Notes: a model not told the origin generated them from the sequence alone. 64,000 nt of DNA from Silanimonas sp. (GCA_026005095.1 BPKK01000001.1:62001-126000), one strand, 5' to 3'; shown: positions 18,663-27,985, counted from the stretch's first letter. Numbers and translations are program-made.

Positions 18663-19555
18663 TGGCCGCGACGGATTTCGTCCGCATCGTCGAGGTGGGC
18701 CCGCGCGACGGCCTGCAGAACGAGAAGGCGATCATCGCCACCGCCGACAAGATCGCGCTGATCGAGAAGCTCGCCGCGACGGGCCTGGGCACGGTCGAGG
18801 CCACGGCCTTCGTCAGCCCGAAGTGGGTGCCGCAGATGGCCGACGCGGCCGAGGTCTATTCCGGCGTGGCGAAGCGCGAAGGCGTGCGCTACCCGGTGCT
18901 GGTGCCGAACCTGCAGGGCTATGAGCGCGCGCGTGCCGTCGGCGTGGCCGAGATCGCGGTGTTCGGTGCGGCTTCCGAAGCCTTCAGCAAGGCCAACATC
19001 AATGCCAGCATCGAAGAATCGTTGGCACGCTTCGTCCCGGTACTGGAGGCGGCGAAGCGCGACGGCGTGGCGGTGCGCGGCTACGTTTCCACCGTGCTCG
19101 GCTGCCCCTACCAGGGCGAGGTGCCGCTGAATGATGTCGTGCGGGTGGCGAAGGCCCTGTATGCCATGGGCTGCTATGAGATCTCGCTCGGCGACACCAT
19201 CGGCGTTGGCACACCGCGCAGGGCCCGCGCCATGCTCGAGGCGGTAGCCAGCGAGGTACCGATGGCCGCGCTGGCGGTGCACTTCCACGACACCTATGGC
19301 CAGGCAGTGGCCAATGTCGCTGCCTGTCTGGAGGCCGGGGTGCGCGTGGTGGATGCCGCCGTCTCGGGCACCGGCGGCTGCCCCTACGCCAGGGGCGCCA
19401 GCGGCAATGTCGCCACCGAGGACATCGTCTACCTCCTTGATGGCATGGGCTTCGCCCATGGCGTCGATCTCGATGCCCTGGTCGATACCGGCCGCTGGCT
19501 ATCGGCCCTGCTGGGCCGCGAAAGCATGAGCAAGGTGAACCGTGCACGCTGCTGA
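18659..19555 (+). CDS. liuE: Hydroxymethylglutaryl-CoA lyase
   Basis: A 298-residue TIM-barrel lyase that cleaves HMG-CoA to acetyl-CoA and acetoacetate, ending leucine degradation. Conserved parts are VEVGPRDGLQNEK (metal/substrate-binding Arg and Asp), FVSPKWVPQMAD, VFGAASEAFSKANINASIEES, LGDTIGVGTP, HFHDTYGQAVAN (metal-binding HxH-type) and the catalytic Cys loop SGTGGCPYARGASGNVATED. The ATGATG start overlaps the liuD stop (ATGA). The end overlaps the GNAT gene by 14 nt. Confidence 0.95.
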   Translation: MMAATDFVRIVEVGPRDGLQNEKAIIATADKIALIEKLAATGLGTVEATAFVSPKWVPQMADAAEVYSGVAKREGVRYPVLVPNLQGYERARAVGVAEIAVFGAASEAFSKANINASIEESLARFVPVLEAAKRDGVAVRGYVSTVLGCPYQGEVPLNDVVRVAKALYAMGCYEISLGDTIGVGTPRRARAMLEAVASEVPMAALAVHFHDTYGQAVANVAACLEAGVRVVDAAVSGTGGCPYARGASGNVATEDIVYLLDGMGFAHGVDLDALVDTGRWLSALLGRESMSKVNRARC

Positions 19556-20237
19556 ATCCCTGCGTGCGGCCGTGGCCTATGCCGCGCGCCGCCCCATTCC
19601 CGTCCCCGGCCAGCCGCTCACGGAACGCGAGCTCGCCCTCCAGCCCCAGGAGCGCCTGCTGGTGGGCGAACCCGTGGCGGGCCGCCGCTGGTGCTATGCC
19701 GGCAATGGCGACTGCGGCTGGGTGGCCGAGGAGGATCTCTCGCGTATCGAGGATGCTCCGCGCTTCCTGCTACGACCGATCGCCCCCGCCGACGACGCCA
19801 CCGTTGCCGCCATCATCCGCCGCGTCATGCCCGAGTTCGGTGCCGATGGCCCGGGCTTTGCCCTTCACGATGCCGAGGTGGACGGCATGAGTGCCGCCTA
19901 CGACCGGCCGGGCGCGGCCTACTTCGTGATCGAGCGTGGCGGCGAGGTGCTGGGCGGCGGCGGCGTGGCCCCGTTGGACGGCGAGGCGGGTACCTGCGAG
20001 CTGCGCAAGATGTACTTCCTGCCGGCCCTACGCGGCCTCGGCGCCGGTACCGCCCTGATGGGCCGCTGCCTGCTCACCGCGCGCCAGTTCGGCTACCACC
20101 GGGCCTACCTCGAGACCCTCACCGGCATGGACGCAGCCCAGGCGCTCTATGCCCGCGCCGGGTTCGAGCCGATCGGGCAGCCACTGGGTGCCACCGGGCA
20201 TTTCGGCTGCAACCGATTCTTCCTGCGCGCGCTCTGA
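19542..20237 (+). CDS. GNAT-family N-acetyltransferase
   Basis: A 231-residue protein with an N-terminal extension of about 70 residues and a GNAT domain. The acetyl-CoA site is in CELRKMYFLPALRGLGAGTALMGRCL, followed by YLETLTGMDAAQALYARAGFEPI. The substrate is unknown. A GTG start at 19542, inside the 3' end of liuE, keeps the ORF open and makes translational coupling likely, so it is the last gene of the liuCDE operon. It is convergent with the HD-GYP gene, 1 nt apart. Confidence 0.8.
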   Translation: MHAAESLRAAVAYAARRPIPVPGQPLTERELALQPQERLLVGEPVAGRRWCYAGNGDCGWVAEEDLSRIEDAPRFLLRPIAPADDATVAAIIRRVMPEFGADGPGFALHDAEVDGMSAAYDRPGAAYFVIERGGEVLGGGGVAPLDGEAGTCELRKMYFLPALRGLGAGTALMGRCLLTARQFGYHRAYLETLTGMDAAQALYARAGFEPIGQPLGATGHFGCNRFFLRAL

Positions 20238-20238
20238 A

Positions 20239-21543
20239 TCAGGCCCGCGGCGGCCGCGATTCGATGAAGAAGCTGGCGCGCTTGCGCGGCTTCAGATAGT
20301 TCTGCGCCGCCCGCGGCAGGGCCTGCGGCTTGATCGCCCGCTGGATCGAGAGCTCCGGACGCTCGGCCAGGGCCACCACCAGGGCCTCGTCGGCCGGCAC
20401 CGCCGGGTCGTGGATGATCACCCGTGGCTTCAGGGCGTTGGCCGGGTCCACCGCCACCGAGAGCGCGAACCGGCCGTCGGAGAGCTGCAGCACCGAGCCC
20501 GGCGGGTAGATGCCCATCATGCGCACGAAGGCCTTGAGGGTGTCCGCATCGAAGGCCGCATTGGCCTTGCGGTAGACACTGGCGATGGCGTCGTGCGGAG
20601 TCAGCGCATGGATCGGGTTCGGCGGGTTGCACAGATTGTCGTAGTGGTTCACCAGGGCGACGATGCGCGCCGCCGGATGCAGGGCCTCGTTGCGCAGGCC
20701 CTGCGGAAAGCCGCTGCCATCGGCGGCCTCGTGGTGCTGCACCACGGCGGCGAAGGCGGCCTCGGGCAGCCCCATGCGCCCAGCCAGTGCCCGCCCATGC
20801 TCGACATGGCTCTGGAACATGCGCCGCTCGGTGGGATTGGTGGAGTCGCCCTTGCCGCGCATCACGTCGGGCAGCTCGATCTTGCCGATGTCGTGCAGCA
20901 GGGCGCCGAGGCCCACGGCCTGCACGAAGGCCTCGTCGAAACCCATCGAACGGGCCAGCAGCACCGAGAGCACCGAGACATTGATGGCGTGCAGGGCGGT
21001 CTCCTGCCCGGCCTTCTCCGAGAGCAGGCGGATCGCCACGTCCGGCTCGCGCTGCATCGCCCGCACCATGCCACCGATCTCGGCGGCCGCGAGCGCATGC
21101 GCCTCCTCGGGCTGCGCGCGGACGTTCAGCAACACGGTGCGGAAGGTGCGCGAGACGGCGCTGAAACGGCGCTCGCAGCGGTCCAGGCTCTGCCGCTGGG
21201 CATCGAGGGCATCGGCCGGCGGGGCGACCGCCGGCGCCTCGTCGAAGGCCGAGGGCCGCGACGCCGCGGCGAGGATCGCCGCGCCCCCGCCCCCGCCGGC
21301 CTCTGGAAGCGCAGGCACTGCCTCCTCGGCGGGCCCGGCTGCGGGCGGCGGCAGCGCCCCGGACTCCGGTTCGGGCAGCGGTTCGGCCTCGCTGCGCGCC
21401 GGCTCGTGCCAGACATGGGTGATGCCAAGCGTGGCGAAGGTAGCGATCTGCGCCTCGCTGCGCAGCAGAAAGCCGGTGCCGGGCACGTCTTCCATCGACA
21501 CCCAGAGCCCCACCCGGAGACGCTCCACCGCGATGCGTTCCAT
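20239..21543 (-). CDS. HD-GYP domain cyclic-di-GMP phosphodiesterase (DUF3391 N-terminus)
   Basis: A 434-residue protein. The N-terminus (MERIAVERLRVGLWVSMED...) resembles DUF3391, the usual partner of cytoplasmic HD-GYP domains. A Pro/Ala-rich linker follows, then the HD-GYP domain with intact metal ligands: AINVSVLSVLLARSMG, ALLHDIGKIELPD, SHVEHGRALAG and QHHEAADGSGFPQGL. Here the GYP motif is GSGFP, close to but not exactly GYP, while HD is intact. It is expected to hydrolyse c-di-GMP to pGpG or GMP. The start at 21543 was chosen for its GGAGGAGG Shine-Dalgarno; the ORF-track extension to 21675 overlaps the divergent SDR gene. Confidence 0.88.
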   Translation of the reverse strand: MERIAVERLRVGLWVSMEDVPGTGFLLRSEAQIATFATLGITHVWHEPARSEAEPLPEPESGALPPPAAGPAEEAVPALPEAGGGGGAAILAAASRPSAFDEAPAVAPPADALDAQRQSLDRCERRFSAVSRTFRTVLLNVRAQPEEAHALAAAEIGGMVRAMQREPDVAIRLLSEKAGQETALHAINVSVLSVLLARSMGFDEAFVQAVGLGALLHDIGKIELPDVMRGKGDSTNPTERRMFQSHVEHGRALAGRMGLPEAAFAAVVQHHEAADGSGFPQGLRNEALHPAARIVALVNHYDNLCNPPNPIHALTPHDAIASVYRKANAAFDADTLKAFVRMMGIYPPGSVLQLSDGRFALSVAVDPANALKPRVIIHDPAVPADEALVVALAERPELSIQRAIKPQALPRAAQNYLKPRKRASFFIESRPPRA

Positions 21544-21643
21544 GGCCTCCTCCGCCGCCAGAACCCCCACCAGTGTGGCCCAGGCCGGGGCAGCGCGGCA
21601 GGCCGGCTCGGGTAAAATCCGGCGTCCTTTCCGGAGCAGCCCC

Positions 21644-22415
21644 ATGCAACTCGATACCGTCCGCGCCGTCATCACCGGCGGCGCCTCCGGCCTCGGCTTC
21701 GCCGTGGCCCAGTACCTCGTGGCGAACGGTGGCCAGGTCGCCCTGTTCGACGTGAATGCCGAACGCGGCGCCGCGGCCGTGGCCGAACTCGGCCCCGGCA
21801 GAGGCGCACTTCTTCCGCACCGACGTGGCCGACGAGGGCGGCGTGGCCGCCAACATGCAGGCGGCCCGGGCGGCGATGGGGGGGCTGAACGCGGCGGTCA
21901 ACTGCGCCGGCGTCCTCGGCTCGGGCCGGGTGCTGGGGAAGGAAGGACCGATGCCGCTCGATACCTTCAGCCGCACGGTGATGGTGAACCTCGTCGGCAG
22001 CTTCAACGTGGCCAAGGCCGCCGCGGCGCTGATGCAGGAAAACAGCCCGGGCGAGGACGGCGAGCGCGGCGTCATCGTCAACACCGCCTCGGTGGCGGCC
22101 TTCGAGGGCCAGATCGGCCAGGCGGCCTACTCTGCCAGCAAGGGCGGTGTCATCGGCATGACCCTGCCGATGGCCCGCGAGTTCGCCCGCATCGGCGTGC
22201 GGGTGATGACCATCGCCCCAGGCGTGTTCCACACGCCGATGGTCGACGGTATGCCGGAGGCCGTATACCAGAGCCTCTGCGCCCAGGTGCCCTACCCCTC
22301 GCGCCTCGGCCGGCCCGAGGAGTTCGCGGAAACCGTGGGCTTCATCCTGCGCACCCGCTATCTCAATGGCGAGACCATCCGCATCGATGGCGCCATCCGC
22401 ATGCAGCCGAAGTAA
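21644..22415 (+). pseudogene. Short-chain dehydrogenase, 3-hydroxyacyl-CoA dehydrogenase type II-like, frameshifted
   Basis: An SDR of the HSD10/FadB2x type, which oxidises 3-hydroxyacyl-CoAs such as 2-methyl-3-hydroxybutyryl-CoA from isoleucine. The cofactor loop is AVITGGASGLGFAVAQYL with acidic LFDVNAERG (NAD-type), then NCAGVLGSGRV, the catalytic Tyr/Lys AAYSASKGGVIGM, and APGVFHTPMVDGMPE. The frame breaks at about 21797: AELGPGRGALLPH in the first frame, versus PAEAHFFRTDVADEGG when one G of CCCCGG is removed. The total length is 3n+1, matching one extra base. A TAAAAT hexamer (21613-21618) lies 26 nt upstream of the start. The ORF track shows its parts as 20663-23011 (first frame) and 21756-22415. 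Confidence 0.85.
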
Positions 22416-22424
22416 GGACCTGCC

Positions 22425-22988
22425 ATGAAGGCTTCCGAGATCAAGAAAGGCAATGTCGTCGAGCACGCCAACGGCGTCTGGCAGGTGCGCGACATCGAGC
22501 GCAGCGCACCGCAGGGCCGCGGCGGCAACGTCACCTACCGCTTCACCCTGTATTCGGTGCCGGGCGGTACCAAGCTCGATCTCTCGCTGCGCGCCGAAGA
22601 CGAACTGAAGGAAGTGGAACTGGTGCGCCGCGCCGCCAGCTTCTCGTACAGGGACGGCGAGGCCTTCGTCTTCCTCGACGACGAGGACTTCACCCCCTAC
22701 ACCCTCGATCCCGAGGCCCTGGGCGATGCCGCCGGCTACATCACCGAGGGGCTGACCGGCTGCTACGTGCAGTTGATCGACGAGGCACCGGTGGCCCTGC
22801 AACTGCCGGCCACGGTGGCGCTGGAAGTGGTGGACACGCCGCCGGAGCTGAAGGGCGGCACCGCCACCAAACGGCCGAAACCGGCCCGCCTCAGCACCGG
22901 CATCGAGGTGATGGTGCCGGAGTACATTGGCAACGGCGAGAAGGTGCTGATCAACACTGCGACCGGCGAGTTCTCCGGCAGGGCGTGA
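22425..22988 (+). CDS. efpL: Elongation factor P-like protein EfpL (YeiP)
   Basis: A 187-residue EF-P paralogue that helps ribosomes pass difficult peptide-bond sequences. It begins [17 protein letters not shown] and has the YeiP-type segments [69 protein letters not shown] and the OB-fold end [20 protein letters not shown]. The tip of domain I carries Arg (about residue 32) instead of the modified Lys of EF-P, as in EfpL. It starts 9 nt after the SDR stop, so the two are probably cotranscribed. Confidence 0.93.
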   Translation: MKASEIKKGNVVEHANGVWQVRDIERSAPQGRGGNVTYRFTLYSVPGGTKLDLSLRAEDELKEVELVRRAASFSYRDGEAFVFLDDEDFTPYTLDPEALGDAAGYITEGLTGCYVQLIDEAPVALQLPATVALEVVDTPPELKGGTATKRPKPARLSTGIEVMVPEYIGNGEKVLINTATGEFSGRA

Positions 22989-23004
22989 CCGCCGTTCGCG
23001 GCGG
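22989..23004 (+). terminator. UUCG-tetraloop hairpin after efpL
   Basis: CCGCCG-TTCG-CGGCGG directly follows the efpL stop codon. The stem is perfect and the loop is the very stable UUCG type. There is no T-tract, so it may protect the 3' end or act with Rho rather than terminate alone. Confidence 0.45.
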
Positions 23005-23065
23005 CGCATGACACATCACGTGTTTGGCGGACCGGAGCGGCGGCTGGCGGCCCGCCCGCGGGCGC

Positions 23066-23674
23066 TTACTTCCCGCGCAGCAACCGGTACCGCGCCGCCA
23101 TGCGCCGGATCGAAGGCTCGATGCCGGCATCCACGGCCAGCACGTCGATCTTCCACCAGGCGAAGGCCCGCGACTCAGCATTGATCCGCGGAGTCTCGCC
23201 GGCGGTGCAGCGCACGAGGTAACGCACGTCCCAGTGCCAGTGCTCCGGCTCGGCACCACGGGCCGGGATGGTATGGCGGTCGAGATCGAGGATGCCGCCT
23301 TCGACCACGAGGCCGGGAAGGCCGGTTTCCTCCCCGGCCTCGCGCAGCGCCACGGCGGCGAGGTCGGGCTCGCCGTCGGCATGCCCGCCGGGCTGCAGCC
23401 AGCGGCCCAGCTTGGCGTGGTGCAGCAGCAGGCAGCGCTCGCCGTCGGCGGAGACCACGAAGGCCGAGCCGGTGAAGTGCCCGGCGAGGTGACGCCGGGT
23501 GAAGCGTTCGATGCCGCCCCGTAGGAAGGCACGGTACTCGGTGGCGAGCGGATCGCCGTGGCGCCCATCATAGGCCGCAAGGGCGATATCGAGTTTGGCC
23601 AGCCGGGCAGCGATGCTCTCCCCGCCCTCGCAGGCGGCATCGTTCCGGGGCGGGGGCGAAGGCGGCAGGGGCAT
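23066..23674 (-). CDS. Nudix hydrolase
   Basis: A 202-residue hydrolase of nucleoside diphosphate derivatives. The Nudix box is clear: GGHADGEPDLAAVALREAGEETGL, preceded by GSAFVVSADGERCLLLHHAKLGRWLQPG. The 60-residue N-terminal extension and the motifs LDLDRHTIPARGAEPEHWHWDVRYL resemble the group of Nudix proteins annotated only as ADP-ribose pyrophosphatase-like; the substrate is uncertain. It is convergent with efpL and divergent from nhaC. Confidence 0.85.
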   Translation of the reverse strand: MPLPPSPPPRNDAACEGGESIAARLAKLDIALAAYDGRHGDPLATEYRAFLRGGIERFTRRHLAGHFTGSAFVVSADGERCLLLHHAKLGRWLQPGGHADGEPDLAAVALREAGEETGLPGLVVEGGILDLDRHTIPARGAEPEHWHWDVRYLVRCTAGETPRINAESRAFAWWKIDVLAVDAGIEPSIRRMAARYRLLRGK

Positions 23675-23763
23675 GGCGGAACCGGCAGGCGTGCGGGGCG
23701 CCTACCCTAGCCGGATCCGGGCCGGCACAGGCAAGGGACTGCCGCCGGGGCGCTCACGCCGTC

Positions 23764-23769
23764 TACACT
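23764..23769 (+). promoter_or_regulatory. TACACT -10-like element upstream of nhaC
   Basis: TACACT 30 nt before the nhaC start. The same hexamer occurs at similar short distances before mtnB (27337) and mfd (54434). No clear -35. Confidence 0.3.
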
Positions 23770-23798
23770 CGGGCCTTTCCCATGCCCCGCGAGGCCCC

Positions 23799-25289
23799 AT
23801 GCCCACCGACACGCCCCCGCCCGCCGGCGTCCGCGCCCCCTCGCTGCTGCAGGCCTTCCTGCCCCTGCTGGTCCTGGTGGCCCTGCTGGCCGGAGGAGTC
23901 GCCCTGTTCGGCGAGGATGCCGCCTACGGCGCCAACCAGGTCTCGCTGGTGCTCGCCGCCGCCGTGGCCGCCCTGGTGGGCTGGCGCAACGGGCTGGCCT
24001 GGCAGGACCTGCAGGATGCCATGGTGCACGGGGTGAGCATCGCCACCAGCGCAATCTTCATCCTGCTCGCCGTGGGTGCCCTGATCGGCACCTGGATCCT
24101 CGCCGGCATCGTGCCCACCCTGATCCACTACGGGCTGCTGCTGCTCGATCCTTCCTGGTTCTATCTCGCCGCCTGCCTGCTCTGCGCCGCCATCGCCATG
24201 TCGATCGGCAGTTCCTGGACCACGGCCGGCACGGTGGGGGTGGCCCTGATGGGCGTGGCCGGCGGCCTTGGCATGGACCCGGCGATCACCGCCGGAGCGA
24301 TCATTTCCGGCGCCTACTTCGGCGACAAGATGTCGCCGCTGTCCGATACCACCAATCTCGCCTCGGCGGCGGCGGGCAGCGAACTGTTCGCCCACATCCG
24401 CCACATGGTCTGGACCACCTTCCCCAGCTTCGGCCTCGCGCTCGCCGGCTTCGCCCTGCTCGGGGCCGGCGGCCAGGCCACAGGCGAGGCTGGCTTGGAG
24501 GCGGTGGGCGGGCTCTCGGCCGAGATGGCGAAGCACTTCCACCTCGGCCCGCACCTGCTGGTGCCGCTGCTGGTGGTGCTGGCGATGGCGGCGATGCGTA
24601 TTCCGGCCCTGCCCACCGTGCTGGCCGGCGCCCTGCTCGGCGGCGTCTTCGCCGTGGTGTTCCAACCCGAGGCGGTGAAGGCCTTCGCCGGCGAGGATGT
24701 ATCCGGCGGGATCGCCCTGCTCAAGGGTGCCTGGATGGCGATGTTCAACGGCTACAAGCTCGAGTCCGGCGTCGCCGCGGTGGATTCCCTGCTCAGCCGC
24801 GGCGGCATGTCGAGCATGCTCAACACCATCTGGCTGATCTTGAGCGCCATGGCCTTCGGTGCCCTGATGGAAAAGGCCGGGCTGCTGGAACGCCTGGTGC
24901 GCAGCGTGCTGGCCGCGGCCCGCAGTACGGGGTCGCTGATCGCCGCCACCCTGGTCACGGCCTTCGGCTCCAACGTGGTCACTGCCGACCAGTACATTTC
25001 CATCGCCCTGCCCGGCCGGCTCTACCGCGGCGAGTACGAAAAGCGCGGCCTTGCGCCGGTGAACCTCTCGCGTGCCCTCGAGGATGCCGGCACCCTCACC
25101 TCGCCGCTGGTGCCCTGGAACAGCTGCGGCGCCTACATGGCGGCCACGCTCGGTGTGGCCACCTGGAGCTACCTGCCCTACGCGCTGTTCAACCTGATCA
25201 ACCCGATCCTGGCGCTGCTGTTCGCCTTCGCCGGCATCAAGATCCTGCGCCTCGCCGCCGACCAGGTGCGCGAGGCCGGGCGCGTCTAG
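23799..25289 (+). CDS. nhaC: Na+/H+ antiporter NhaC family
   Basis: A 496-residue inner-membrane antiporter with about eleven to twelve hydrophobic segments. NhaC-family signatures are GSSWTTAGTVGVALMGVAGGLG, SGAYFGDKMSPLSDTTNLASAAAGSELFAHIRHM, and in the second half AFGSNVVTADQYISIALPGRLYR and LEDAGTLTSPLVPWNSCGAYMAATLGV. It would exchange Na+ for H+ and support pH and sodium homeostasis. The start MPTDTPPPAG (23799) is in frame with the ORF-track entry at 23595; the earlier part overlaps the Nudix gene and is Arg-rich, so it was excluded. Confidence 0.93.
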   Translation: MPTDTPPPAGVRAPSLLQAFLPLLVLVALLAGGVALFGEDAAYGANQVSLVLAAAVAALVGWRNGLAWQDLQDAMVHGVSIATSAIFILLAVGALIGTWILAGIVPTLIHYGLLLLDPSWFYLAACLLCAAIAMSIGSSWTTAGTVGVALMGVAGGLGMDPAITAGAIISGAYFGDKMSPLSDTTNLASAAAGSELFAHIRHMVWTTFPSFGLALAGFALLGAGGQATGEAGLEAVGGLSAEMAKHFHLGPHLLVPLLVVLAMAAMRIPALPTVLAGALLGGVFAVVFQPEAVKAFAGEDVSGGIALLKGAWMAMFNGYKLESGVAAVDSLLSRGGMSSMLNTIWLILSAMAFGALMEKAGLLERLVRSVLAAARSTGSLIAATLVTAFGSNVVTADQYISIALPGRLYRGEYEKRGLAPVNLSRALEDAGTLTSPLVPWNSCGAYMAATLGVATWSYLPYALFNLINPILALLFAFAGIKILRLAADQVREAGRV

Positions 25290-25300
25290 TCTCAGCCTGC

Positions 25301-25338
25301 CAGCGGCCCCAGGCCTGCCAGCCCCCACAGGGCCGCTG
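25301..25338. terminator. Inverted repeat between convergent nhaC and rmuC
   Basis: CAGCGGCCC and GGGCCGCTG form 9-bp arms separated by 20 nt in the 55-nt gap between two convergent genes. It lacks a T-tract, so a bidirectional terminator is only a possibility. Confidence 0.35.
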
Positions 25339-25344
25339 CCCGTA

Positions 25345-26772
25345 TCAGGGTCCGTCCTCCGCCTCGTCCAGCCCGGGCTCGCCCAGCAGGCGCCGGCTGG
25401 TCTCGGCATCCAGGGCCTCGACCTTGCTCAGGTGGCGCTGGATGGCGCGGGTGCGCACCCCGGCGTTGTCGATGACATTCGCCGCCTCGTCGAGCTTCTT
25501 GCGGGTCTTGGCCAGCACATCGCCGAACTTGCCGAACTCGGTGCGCACGGCGCCGAGGATTTTCCATACATCCGAGCTGCGCTGCTGGATCGCCAGGGTG
25601 CGAAAGCCCATACGCAGCGAATTGAGCAGGGCGGCGAGGGTGGTGGGCCCGGTCAGGGTCACGCGGTACTCCCGCTGCAAGGCCTCGAACAGGCCCGGAC
25701 GGCGCAGCACCTCGGCATACAGCCCCTCGGTGGGCAGGAAGAGCACGGCGAAATCGGTGCTGTGCGGCGGCGCGACGTACTTCTCGGCGATCTTCTTCGC
25801 CTCGAGGCGGAGTCGCTGTTCCAGCGCCTGGCCGGCTGCGGCAGCGGCCTCGGCATCGGCGCGTTCCTGCGCCTCCAGAAGACGCTCGTAGTCCTCGCGC
25901 GGGAACTTGGCGTCGATCGGCAGCCAGACCGGCCCGCCCCCGTCGCCCGGCAGCTTCACCGCGAACTCCACCCGCTCGGCGCTGTCCGGCCGCACCGCCA
26001 CATTGGCCGCGTACTGCTCGGGGGTGAGCAGTTCGTCGAGGATGGTGGCGAGCTGCACCTCGCCGAACACGCCCCGCGATTTGACATTGCCGAGCACCCG
26101 CTTGAGGTCACCCACGCCATGGGCCAAAGAGCGCATCTCGCCGAGCCCCGCATGCACCTGCTCCAGCCGCTCGGAGACCAGCCGGAAGCTCTCGCCCAGC
26201 CGGGTCTCCAGCGTGGCATGCAGCTTCTCGTCCACCGTGGCACGCATCTGCTCGAGCTTGGCCTCGTTGCCCTGCTGCAGTTCGGCCAGGCGGCGTTCGA
26301 GGGTCTGGCGCACCTCGGCCATGCGCTGCTGCTGGTCCTGGGTGAAACGCGCCAGCGCCTGGTCCATGGCCTCACGCTGCCGCGCCCCCTCCTGGCCCAG
26401 CGACTGGGTCAGGGCATCGAAACTGCGGTCGAGGCGCTCCAGCGCCTGCCCGAGGCGCTGCTCGAAGCCATCGAAGCGGGCACCCAAACGCTGCTCGAAG
26501 CCATCGAGGCGGCGCCCCAGGGAATCGGTGAGTTCGGCCCGGCTGGCGCGCTGTTCCTCACGCAGGCCGCGCTCGGCCCGCTCCGAGCTCTCGGCAAGCC
26601 CGGTCACCCGGCCGGCCAGGGCTTCGAGCCGCTGCTCCACCCGACCGATGCCGGCCTCGAAACGGGAACCGAGCTCCGCCCATTCCCGCGCCCCCGCGCT
26701 GGCACGCCAGGCCAATACGCCACCGGCCAGCAGACCCAGAAGAAGCCCGACGATGCCCCATGCCCATTCCAT
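25345..26772 (-). CDS. rmuC: DNA recombination protein RmuC
   Basis: A 475-residue protein with one N-terminal membrane helix (WGIVGLLLGLLAGGVLAW), a long coiled coil rich in Glu/Arg/Leu (about residues 30-220, with the repeat RLGARFDGFEQRLGQ), and the C-terminal RmuC nuclease-like domain: SRGVFGEVQLATILDELLTPEQY, VWLPIDAKFPREDYERLLEA, FLPTEGLYAEVLRRPGLFE and TTLAALLNSLRMGFRTLAIQQRS. RmuC limits inversions and rearrangements at short inverted repeats. The start MEWAWG at 26772 was chosen; the upstream extension is unlikely. Confidence 0.92.
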   Translation of the reverse strand: MEWAWGIVGLLLGLLAGGVLAWRASAGAREWAELGSRFEAGIGRVEQRLEALAGRVTGLAESSERAERGLREEQRASRAELTDSLGRRLDGFEQRLGARFDGFEQRLGQALERLDRSFDALTQSLGQEGARQREAMDQALARFTQDQQQRMAEVRQTLERRLAELQQGNEAKLEQMRATVDEKLHATLETRLGESFRLVSERLEQVHAGLGEMRSLAHGVGDLKRVLGNVKSRGVFGEVQLATILDELLTPEQYAANVAVRPDSAERVEFAVKLPGDGGGPVWLPIDAKFPREDYERLLEAQERADAEAAAAAGQALEQRLRLEAKKIAEKYVAPPHSTDFAVLFLPTEGLYAEVLRRPGLFEALQREYRVTLTGPTTLAALLNSLRMGFRTLAIQQRSSDVWKILGAVRTEFGKFGDVLAKTRKKLDEAANVIDNAGVRTRAIQRHLSKVEALDAETSRRLLGEPGLDEAEDGP

Positions 26773-26886
26773 GCCGCCGTATCGCCTCCACTCGCCGTCA
26801 TCGCCGCCCTCGCGGCAGGCGGGCATTGTGGCAGGCCGCCGTCTCGCCGGCCGAGACGGCGCGCGTAGCGGCGGGCCGGGGCGGGT

Positions 26887-27207
26887 TCAGGCCTTCTTCG
26901 CCCAGGCCGCGCACCAGCCCTTGGGCTCGACGCTGAAGCCCGGGAACAGGCTGCAGCCCTGGTTCGCCACCGTGTAGAACTGGCAGTTGGCACAGCTGCT
27001 GCCCGGCTTGAAGCTGGGGTGCCTGCTGCTGGCGGCATCGGGGGTGTAGGCCAGGGCCTTGGCCTGCGGGTGGTCGAGCGGCAGCTTCGGCAGGCCCTGG
27101 GCGGCGGCGGCCGGCACGGCGAGGCGGGCGAGGAAGGGCGCGGCGGTGGCCGTGGCGGCGATCGCGAGGAAACGGCGGCGGTCGGGATTGGCGGCGTGGC
27201 TGGACAT
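26887..27207 (-). CDS. High-potential iron-sulfur protein (HiPIP)
   Basis: A 106-residue secreted electron carrier. A twin-arginine signal (DRRRFLAIAATATAAPFLARL) precedes a mature domain with the four-cysteine HiPIP pattern CANCQFY...GCSLFPG...GWCAAW, which binds one [4Fe-4S] cluster cycling between +2 and +3. HiPIPs carry electrons in the periplasm between bc1-type complexes or other donors and terminal acceptors. The gene is alone, between rmuC and the divergent mtnB. A link to the multiheme operon at 40-54 kb is possible but not shown. Confidence 0.93.
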   Translation of the reverse strand: MSSHAANPDRRRFLAIAATATAAPFLARLAVPAAAAQGLPKLPLDHPQAKALAYTPDAASSRHPSFKPGSSCANCQFYTVANQGCSLFPGFSVEPKGWCAAWAKKA

Positions 27208-27336
27208 GGCTCTCCCTCATGGCAGGGTTGGCAGGTGCCATGAGCCTACGCCAGTGGTCATTGCGCCGCCTTGACCCCGCGCAAAGCCGCAAGCGAATGG
27301 CTCGCATCCCGCATGGCCCGTTCATGCCGGCTTGCC

Positions 27337-27342
27337 TACACT
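27337..27342 (+). promoter_or_regulatory. TACACT -10-like element, nearly leaderless mtnB start
   Basis: TACACT ends 7 nt before the mtnB ATG, so a transcript starting at the normal distance would have almost no 5' leader. No Shine-Dalgarno is visible, which agrees with a leaderless mRNA. Position-based inference. Confidence 0.35.
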
Positions 27343-27349
27343 TGCCGGC

Positions 27350-27985
27350 ATGGACGCCCTGCCCTACGACCCCCACCGCCTGGCCGATGCCGCCGGCAGC
27401 CTGATCACGAACTGCCGCGAGCTGGCGCAGCGGGGCCTGACCCCGGCCACCAGCAGCAATTTCTCGCTGCGACTCGATGAACGCCACTGTGCCATCACCG
27501 TCTCCGGCCGCGACAAGGGCCGGCTGGTGCAGGACGACATCATGGTGGTGGACTTCGACGGCCGCCCGGTGGGCACCGACAAGCGCCCCTCGGCCGAGAC
27601 CCTGCTGCACACCCAGCTCTATCGCCGCTTTCCCGAGGTGGGCTGCATCCTGCACACGCATTCGAAGGCCCAGACGGTCGCCTCGCGCCTGTTCGCGGCG
27701 CAAGGCCAGATCACCTTCGAGGGCTACGAGTTGCAGAAGGCCTTCCGTGGCAACGACACCCACGAGAGCACGGTGCGCCTGCCGGTGCTACCGAACTCGC
27801 AGGACATGCCTGCCCTGGCCGCACGGGTGGAGGCCGAACTCGACCGCGGCCCGCTCTGGGGCTACCTGATCGAGGGCCACGGCCTGTATGCCTGGGGCCG
27901 TGACATGGCCGAGGCACGCCGCCACCTCGAGGCCTTCGAATTCCTCCTCGACTGCGAACTCGACCTCCGGAGACTGCACGCATGA
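27350..27985 (+). CDS. mtnB: Methylthioribulose-1-phosphate dehydratase MtnB
   Basis: A 211-residue class II aldolase-family enzyme of the methionine salvage pathway that dehydrates 5-methylthioribulose-1-P to the diketo compound. Typical parts are [17 protein letters not shown], the Zn-binding [24 protein letters not shown] and [22 protein letters not shown]. The ATG at 27350 was preferred to 27332 because the family begins near MDALPYDP and a -10-like TACACT lies between. The stop overlaps the mtnD start (ATGA). Confidence 0.93.
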   Translation: MDALPYDPHRLADAAGSLITNCRELAQRGLTPATSSNFSLRLDERHCAITVSGRDKGRLVQDDIMVVDFDGRPVGTDKRPSAETLLHTQLYRRFPEVGCILHTHSKAQTVASRLFAAQGQITFEGYELQKAFRGNDTHESTVRLPVLPNSQDMPALAARVEAELDRGPLWGYLIEGHGLYAWGRDMAEARRHLEAFEFLLDCELDLRRLHA

